64,000 nt of DNA from Dromiciops gliroides. Its lineage: Eukaryota > Chordata > Mammalia > Microbiotheria > Microbiotheriidae. The stretch lies in the NCBI RefSeq assembly GCF_019393635.1, contig NC_057866.1:231211359-231275358 (forward strand). Reading direction: 5' to 3'. Of this stretch, positions 54,001-62,930 are shown piece after piece. The position numbers were made by a program, and so were the translations under genes. Numbering within the stretch: the first letter of the stretch is position 1; each line of letters opens with the position of its first letter. The notes beneath the pieces are model-generated. The model did no database searches. It was given only the letters and a program-made list of their open reading frames with translations, and was not told the origin of the DNA.

Positions 54001-57000
54001 AAATTCTTAACCTTTTTTTGCATTATGGACTCCATTGAGAGCCTGGTGAAACCTATGGACCCTGCACGGAATAATGGTTGTTGCCTATATTCTGATAGAA
54101 AGAAATGCTAAATTTCAATTAGATGTCATTGAAAATAATGATTGTCCACTTCCTATGGCTAAAATTTAAAGAGAATGGGTGGTGCATGATGTCTCCCATC
54201 TCTCATAACCCCTGTCATAAAACATTCAACTCCCCCACTTTGTCAAAATCATGTCCTTGTTCCTGTTTGACTCTGAACTGCTCAGCTGAGTAGGGTAGGC
54301 TAGGGACTAGACTTGCATTTACATTGATATAGAGAACTCCCAGAAATAAAGTCAGCACCTCCCATACAACTGATATTGCTTAGCCCTGGGCTTCTTAAGC
54401 TTTTTCCCCTGGTGACCCCTTTTCACTGGAGAAATTTTTGTGTGACCCTGGAGCATAAAGGCATAAAAAATAGGTCTACATAACTTTTTACTGTTGCCAA
54501 ATTTTTCACAACCCCTACATTCAGTTACTCGACCCCATGTGAGGTTGCAACCCATTTAAGATGCTAGAGCTTAGAGGTTAAAGAACTCACTGGATTCACA
54601 CAGCCAGCATGCATTAGAAGTGGGGAAGAATATATAGTGAATTTTAAATATAAAATAAAGGAGCAGGTATTGGGGAAATTTTAATCATAGACTACCAGGG
54701 TCTCCTGCTTCTTCTATTTTCTGGGATCAAGAGCTGTGATTTCATCAGTATAAGGAAATGCCAGAGTGCCAATGTAAATTACCCACTTTTCTGTAATGTA
54801 TTATCTTAGAGAATTGTCTGGGGCACTAAGAAGTTAAGTGATTTGTACATATCCAAAGCAAGACTTGAACCAAGGTCTTCTTATATTACTACATCATATT
54901 GACCTTCATTTGAGTGCTGGGTCTGGAGTCAGGAAGACCTGAGTTCAAATCTAATCTTAGAAAATGACTAGCTGTGTGACCTTGGGCAAGTCACTTCACC
55001 TCCTGTTTTCTTCAATTTTCTCTTGTAAAATGGGGGTAATAATAGCTTCTACTTCACAGTGTTGTTCTGAGGATGAAGTAAAGTAGTTATCACAGTGTCT
55101 GGCACACATTAGGTACATAATAAATGCTTGTTTTCTTCTTTTTTTTTCCTTTCTTTTTCCTTCTTTCCTTCCTTCTTCCTTTTTTTTTTCTGGGGCAATG
55201 AGGATTAAGTGACTTGCCCCAGGGTCACACAGCTAGTAAGTGTCAAATATCTGAGGCTGGATTTGAACGCAGGTCCTCTTGATCCAGGGCCATCACTTTA
55301 TCCACTGCATCACCTAGCTGCCCCTCTTTCCTTATTTCTTTCTTCCTGCTTTCCTTGCTTCCTAAGTCTGTTCCCCATATAGAAGATAACTGGCATACAC
55401 TGATTTAGTTTTCTTAAAGTCCACAAATAAGATTAAAGAAATTTAGAGTGAAATTAAGTTTAGATAAGGAAAATTTCTAGGAAAAGCTCAAGTCAAAACA
55501 GTGCATGTGAAGATTTAGCTCCTTTCTGAATGTTTTGGGTTCCACTTCTAATGTGGTTCTTTTGATTCCTGGGTGAGGAAACCAGAAGTGCAGCTGAGTG
55601 AGAAATGCTGGCCAGGCCCTGGAAAAGATGGACTGACTTGTAGCAATGGAGATCATTAAAGAATAGTGAGGTCTTACTCTCAGTCTTGTGGATACAAATT
55701 CCAAGATCTTGTTATCTTGAAGATGTATCTAATGGACTGTCCTATTTAAGCTTTTCGTCTCCCCAACTTCCCCCCCACCATGAGGGTGTAAGTGTTATTA
55801 TCCCTAGTTTGTAGATAAAGAAACCAGAGAGTTTGAACTACTTGTCCCTGGTCATACAGCTAAGTGTAAGAGCTAGGGTTTGAACTCAGATCTCTCGAAC
55901 TCAAGCCCATCACTCTCTTACCTTTCTAATGGGATAAAGAACTGAGACTTAATTCCACCAAAGAGAAAAAAATAAAAACCAATATAGACTATACTTTCTG
56001 CCCCACCCCAAATGTGGGTTCTTCTCCCTGGGGAAGAAGAAAAGCCCAACAAAGAATGATTTGACATTCATCCAGCCTCTGTCATCACACTGAGAGGGCC
56101 TTTTGGGATCTACAGCTTAATGATTATGATTTAACATTTAGGATTCAGCTGCATGGACAGCATACCGAAGATAAACTGATAAAATTGATTGTGTAAGGCA
56201 GGTAGGTGAGTAGGTGTCTTTGGGACTGGGTTGGGCAATGCCCTTGCTATCTGGGGCAAAGATTAACAAGTAAAATACTAAAGAGAGGCACAGCAAACAC
56301 AACTAGGAAGCTCTCTTTTAGCTGCTGTTAGGGGAGGGAGATAAGGTGCAAAACAAAAAATCATGCTCTTTGGTGGGGGTGGGGAGAAGGGAACAAACAA
56401 CTGGGCTTTACGTCACAGGTGCATGGTTTCTAATAGCTGCTTCCAGCCCATGTGGAGAGAAAGAATGTGCTTACTGGCATGACTGTGGAATAAGGCTTCA
56501 GGGCCATAAGCATTAGATCCCTGAGGAGGGTGATGAAACAGCAGAGACAATTCAGCAGGACCTGTCGACCAGCTTGATTGAACACCTGGAGCTCCTCAAC
56601 AAGCTGGGCGTTAAGAGCTTCATAGTCCTTCCTGGCCAGGTCTGACTCATCACCTGCTGAGCGCTGCAGGTAGCCATTGTAATCTAGCAGCTTGTCATAG
56701 CGCTTCTGGATGAGTTTCTGGGGTCCTGGGAATAAGGACTGCAGGGTCGACAGTGGGGTCAGGACCAGCCTGTGTAAGTGAGCCACCTACAAAAGAGAAA
56801 ATAGTCCCATTACAGGGAGAATAACAACCAATTACCATGTCCAGCTATGTTCTCAGTGGATTTACCTGCTCCCTAGATGCAAACAGGAAAAAAGGGCAAA
56901 AAATAAGACTGGGAATGAGATTGAAAGATGATTGACAGCCTCTCATGTGGGGCTTGACATGGGATTTGGGGTGAGATAAAGACTGGAATGGTGAGTTCCC

Positions 57001-60000
57001 ATACCAATCCAGACCATTCCCAGCATCTTCAACCACAAGAAAAGAAAGGAAGAGGAGAGGAATGGGAGGAAATTAAGGCCTCCATTGAACCTCACTCCTC
57101 TCCCTTTTTTCCTGTACCTCTTCTCAATTTCATCATCAGCTATGATTTTGCTCTTCCCCAACTTACAATCTTCTCTCCCTCCCAAACTATTCCTTTATTC
57201 TTCCCCATCTGTCCTCCCCCCCAGTTATTTCTGCACCTGAAGTTTAATATCCCTCCCAATCTCATGTTCTCTCCAATACCAGCGCTTGGTCTCCAAAAAT
57301 ACCACTCCCCTGCTGTGTCCTCTCTCTGCTACTGGAGGAAGAGTAATGAGTGAGTCATAAAGTAAGCCTCACACTTCTTTCTCTATACCCTGGTGACACT
57401 GGGAAATACTTCAGGATCATGAAATTGCCCATATGTCTCCTCTCCTATAAGACTACAGCATGCCTGGAAAGATCTTGACATAGTTGTTTTTCTTTTTTGG
57501 TCATATTTGATGTTTGCAGTAGAAACTGACCACAAGACAATTGCATATTAAGACCCTTAGACTTTTTCTACTCCTTTTTGGCTCTATAGCAAGATCATGT
57601 TGATGTTAAGAGCATTTTCCCTGAGGCCACTTTATATCACATTATATTGACTCCATCATTGCCAACTCACTGCCCAAGGATTGGTGGATATGTTCTCCCT
57701 TCCCCTTTCTTCTACTTCTGTTCTGAAGGGCACCTGGGCTTGGGCACGCTGCCTTCTGCTCTTTCATGACAGATGTACTTGGACCCAAGCAAGAGATTTT
57801 GGAGGTTCTCAGCTCAAATTCTATCTTCTTCATTCATTATCTGCATTATCTAGGCAAATCACTCCATGGTCTCACTGCCCATATCAGTAAAATGAAAAGG
57901 TTGGACTTGACAATATCTAATGTGCCTTCCACCTCTGAATCTTTGAACCTAGGCTAATCACCATATAATCATAACATTAGACCTGGTATCTCTCTTTAAT
58001 CCAGAAGACAACCCCAGGGAAGCAGCACCTGCCACAGCTGGCCGCATTAATTAACTCTAATGGCTTCTGCTAGCTTTGTCTGGCACTCTCAGAAAATCTG
58101 TAGGAAAGGAGGAAACCAATCTCCTATTGGCATCAGGCAACATAGGCAACGCTGATTAAGATTTGATTACTAGCAGGAGAAATAATCAATATGTATCTCC
58201 ATGGAGTGGAATGCGTCCTTTGGCCAAGGGAAAATTTTATGTAATTTGTCTGAGATAAATTACTGTGTTCGTGTCTTGTCTGGAGCTTGCAGATAATGTA
58301 ATTATAGTAGCATTTCCTATCTCTTCCAAGTGACCTATAGACACGAACATCTGATACATTAGGAAATAGGGAAATGGCCTACTGTTGGAACTAATTGGGA
58401 TCAAATCAATGATGGTACCCTAGACACCTCCTTTGCTGCATTATAGTCATCACCTAATAATCACATAGAGAGGCACCAGGGAAATAGAAGAGTCCATACT
58501 ATTTATTAAATATATACTTTCATTTCATCCATATCTTTGTCTATACACACATGCACACACATTTCACTATATAAAATATATAAAATTATTATTCTGGGGC
58601 AGCTAGGTGGCACAGTGGATAAAGCACCGGCCCTGGATTCAGGAGGACCTGAGTTCAAATCCGGCCTCAGACACTTGACACTTACTAGCTCTGTGACCTT
58701 GGGCAAGTCACTTAACTGCCATTGCCCCACCAAAAAAAAATTATTATTCTTATGCTGTGAGATAGTTGAGAATTATTGGACTTTAGACTCATTAATGACC
58801 ATGCAGAGCAGGGAGAAAGCATCTAATCTTGTTGCTTGTGGCATGGATCTTTCCACTGGACAGGTTTGAAGTGATGCAGAAAGAAGAGAAGTGAAAGCAT
58901 GGACTTGTGGACAATTCTGTGGAATGTGATGGTGCCCATGGGCCTATACATAAAAGCCATGGAGAACTTTTGCTATTGAAGGTCTGACTCAATTATCCTC
59001 CAAGGAAGTGGTGTCAAATGCAAATAAAAATGATCCTTACGGGTTACATGTTAACTTGGAAAACTTCAAATTAACATTATCTATGTTGTATTGTATTTTT
59101 ATTTGTTTTGATAAACATTTCCCAATTACATTTTTTTTTGCAGGCATTTGGGGTTAAGTGACTTGCCCAGGGTCACACAGCTAGTAAGTGTCAAGTGTCT
59201 GAGGCCGGATTTGAACTCAGGTACTCCTGAATCCAGGGCCGGTGCTTTATCCACTGTGCCACCTAGCTGCCCCTCCCAATTACATTTTAATCTGGTTCAG
59301 GGGCTGCTCCTTGCTCCTGTCCCAAGATAATAAAGCTTGTGTTTGTATATATAGCTTTACAATCCCAAATTGTGTTATATTGAATATCTCATTAGATTCT
59401 TACCCTATGAGGTAAGAATTTACTGTTTTTGCACCACCTCCCCCAACACTCTATTTTCAGTTTTATGTTCACCATACTCAACATTTCATTTTTAGTTTCT
59501 GTTCCCTTGCATAGGTTATTATCCCATTCTGTCCCACCTTACTTTTGTTTCTCAGTGCATCCTCCTCTTTCCTCATTCCCCCAATTGCTAGAGCTCTCAT
59601 CTCCACCCCCACACTTGCCAAGTTATTCTGTTAGTATGTTTTTGTAAATGTTATTTATTTATCTGTCTATGTATTCCCTACCTCCAACCCCGGCAGACTG
59701 TAAGCTTCTTGAGGGCAAGTACTGTATTATTTTTGTCTTTGTTTTTTAGGGCCTGTCACGAGAAGGTACTTAATAAATTCTTGGATTGAATTAAATTAGT
59801 ACATACTAATATAAACTCTTAGCAACTTATTTTTTTAACTGGGTCTCTCTATTTTGCCTGTGTTGGAAGTTCAGTGGCCACTCACAGATCCAATTCCACT
59901 CTTGATAGGCATGGAAGCTTTGACCTTTTCCATTTCTGAACTGGGTTAGTTCACCCTTCATTAGGCTGTATGATGGTCCCCTCTTCCCAAGGGCTCACCA

Positions 60001-61193
60001 TATTGTTGTGGACTTAGTATGGACACCCAATCAGCTTCAGACCCACTGTAGCTCAGAGATCTTGAGCTCTAGTATTCCAGTAGCCTCAGTGTCCCTTTCT
60101 AACCCACTCCCTAGCAACAGAAACTATAGTCATGTATCCACCATTAACCACTGTTAAGAGTATACCAGAAAAGATTATGTGATTTTCTCCTATTTTAATG
60201 TAGACTCAATCTGAGCACTCTATAAATTTTTCAAGAAGAGTCATGGAAATAATTAATCCTTGTAACACTACTTTGTAACAAATTCTTCCAAGATGGAAAA
60301 AAGCTAAATTTTTCTTAAATCAGGAGAATTCTGCCAATATGGGTTTCCCTTGAATTCATATTACAGCACCCTCCCCCCCCCCAAAAAAAAAAAAACCTCA
60401 CTAATCCACTTTTTTTTTTCAGGTCAATGAGGGTTAAATGATTTGCCCGGGGTCACACAGCTAGTAAGTGTCAAGTGTCTGAATCCGGATTTGAACTCAG
60501 GTCCTCCTGAATCCAGGGCTGGTGCTTTATCCACTGTGTCACCTAGCTGCTCACTAATCCACTTACTATTATTATAATTATATTTTTGTGGGGCAATGGG
60601 GGGTTAAGTGACTTGCCCAGGGTCACACAGCTAGTAATTGTCAAGTGTCTGAGGCCAGATTTGAACTCAGGTACTCCTGAATCCAGGGCCAGTGCTTTAT
60701 CCCCTGCTCCACCTAGCTGCCCCCCATCCACTAATCCACTTTTAAAACTCTGATGATTCAACTGGATCCTTCAGAAAGTCTTCTGATATCTTGATATCTA
60801 TATTTTCCCTGCCCCACAACTTTGATGTGAATTATAGTTGAAAGGTTCATGCTTTAGTAATAAAGAAATATACTCTTTTAACCTGATATCATAACTTTCA
60901 TTTATCCAGGGTGTAGGCATTAAAATTAGCCTCAGGCTCCCTGAGCGAAGCTGCCCCTCCTCCTCCATTTCAGCTCTGGGGGTCCTCTGAGCCAGGCTAA
61001 GCTGCTGGGAGGAAAAGCCCCAGGCATGGCCCACTCAGCCTGTGCAGAGGTCCCAGGTGTGCAGCAGGGGGCATGGGCCCCTCGAGCCCTGGGTGTGGTG
61101 CGCATGGCTCACTTGAGTCCCCTGGCCGTGGCACTAGCCAGCAAAATAGCTTGGCTTGTGCAGGGGCGCAGGGAGCCCAAGGTATGAGGGGAG

Positions 61194-61267
<74 letters not shown>

Positions 61268-62878
61268 CGAAGGGGACTTGGAGTTAGAAGAAAGGAGCAG
61301 TGAAAGCAAGACAGGGGAGCTGGAGTGAAGGAGAAAAAGAATTTGGGAAAGTTGGAGAGGACTGAAGGCAAAACTGTGTGAGTGAGGCGTGGCTGCAGGC
61401 CACAGAGACAGCAGCCAGTATACCCATAGGCAGAAAGTTTAAAAAGCCGACAGGTTGTATTTTACTTTTGTTATGCTTGTTTTTACATTTAACTCTAAGT
61501 TTATTCACCTAAATAAACCCCATATTTGCTTTAATTAAAAGAGGCATATTAATCCTTTTTTTTCTTATCAGTCTGAGAGGCAGTGGGGGAAGGAACAGCC
61601 CTAACAGACTGGCTTAAGAAATTAATAGCAGTCAGATAGCCAGCCAGTCAAAAGTCCACAGATTAGGGCCCAGTTAGTTAAAATATTCTTACAAGGGGGT
61701 TAAAGAACTTACAAATTCTTCCCCAGAGTTTGGAGCCTTGCTCAAGGTCACTGAACAGTCATTGTCCTTAGTGTCTGTATCATAGGAAATACTATGCAGC
61801 TCTGTCACAGTCTGGGCAGCTAGGGGCACGGCATCCTAAAACACAAAGAAGAGAAGCTGGCAATGTGTGAAGTCCCCCAGTTGTGATCATTCAACATTCA
61901 CAAAGACACATTACCACCTCCATTACCACTGAGAACCAAATCCACCCACGTCTGTATTCCATGTGCCAAATGTCCTTATAGCTGTTGATGCTCTAATTTC
62001 TATATTTTCCTACCTTCCTGTCCCCTCTCTTTTGTCCATCCAATATTTTCCCATTCACTTTTCCCTATGACAATCCCACATCAGCTTTGCACCGGCTGTC
62101 CCCAATGTCTAGAATTCCTTCCTTCCTTATAGTCATGTCTAGGAATCCCTAGTTTCCTTTGACTCATCTCTAGAGGCATATAGGAGAGAAACTCCAAGGA
62201 TTGCCGTGAGGATCAAATAAGATAATAATTGTAAAGCATTTATCCCAGTGCCTGGTATATATAAATATTATAATTTATAAATTCATATGCACATATATGT
62301 ATCATATACACACACATATACACAGTCAGTCCTCAACATTTGCACATCTAATTTTTGTAACTTCAAGCATTTGAGTGATTTTATCAGTAATCTTATTTTC
62401 ACATTCACATTGTGGCCATGTGCAGTACATGAAAAAATGAGAGGTCTAATGTATGCAGGCTTTCAGAGCAGCTGATATCCTACTAGGTGCTTCACTGGTT
62501 TTGTTGTAAAGAGTTCCCAGTGAATTTGTTGCATATTTTCATTGTTTTCCCTTACAACTCAAGTTTTGTGTTATGCTCCCAAAGCATAGCACAAGTCCTT
62601 TGACCTCAAAGCCCAAGGGTGCAAAGTCAGTGATATGGTTTAGTGAGAAAATAAAGGTGTTATAATAAACTTCATGCCAGGATGTCTGCAGTCACTTTGG
62701 GCTGGGAGAGCCTTAAGGATTCTCAAATGGCACATGAAACAGACATGGCTGATTCATTATTTCAATCTGGAGCGTCTTCATGATCTCCATTGTGATCCAC
62801 CAGCCATGGGATGTCAGAGTGTTAGAGGTGATGTTGAGATCTAGCCAGTCTTAGCATTTTACAACTAAGGTCCTGGCA

Positions 62879-62930
<52 letters not shown>

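Larger units (their letters stand above)
56787..61712. other. ARHGEF38: ARHGEF38 intron between exons 61835-61713 and 56786-56475
   Basis: It contains a sense MIR (57760-57960), SINEs (58596, 59136, 60412, 60587), a hAT-like repeat (59005-59310), an L2 end (59420-59790), and a GC-rich LTR-like stretch with an AT microsatellite (60913-61605). 56990-57360 is pyrimidine-rich. 57960-58580 is repeat-free. Confidence 0.7.

Noticed and set aside
56988..57353. 121-codon + strand open frame in an ARHGEF38 intron
   Set aside because: It is pyrimidine-rich low-complexity sequence with no domain, splice support or codon pattern.
1166..60727. Many similar ~150-base units at intervals (array-like)
   Set aside because: They are dispersed SINEs on both strands with their own target duplications. 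There is no regular spacing or spacer structure, so this is not CRISPR or a tandem satellite.
61073..61371. Open frames with YIYIYI runs
   Set aside because: They are produced by the AT microsatellite on both strands.
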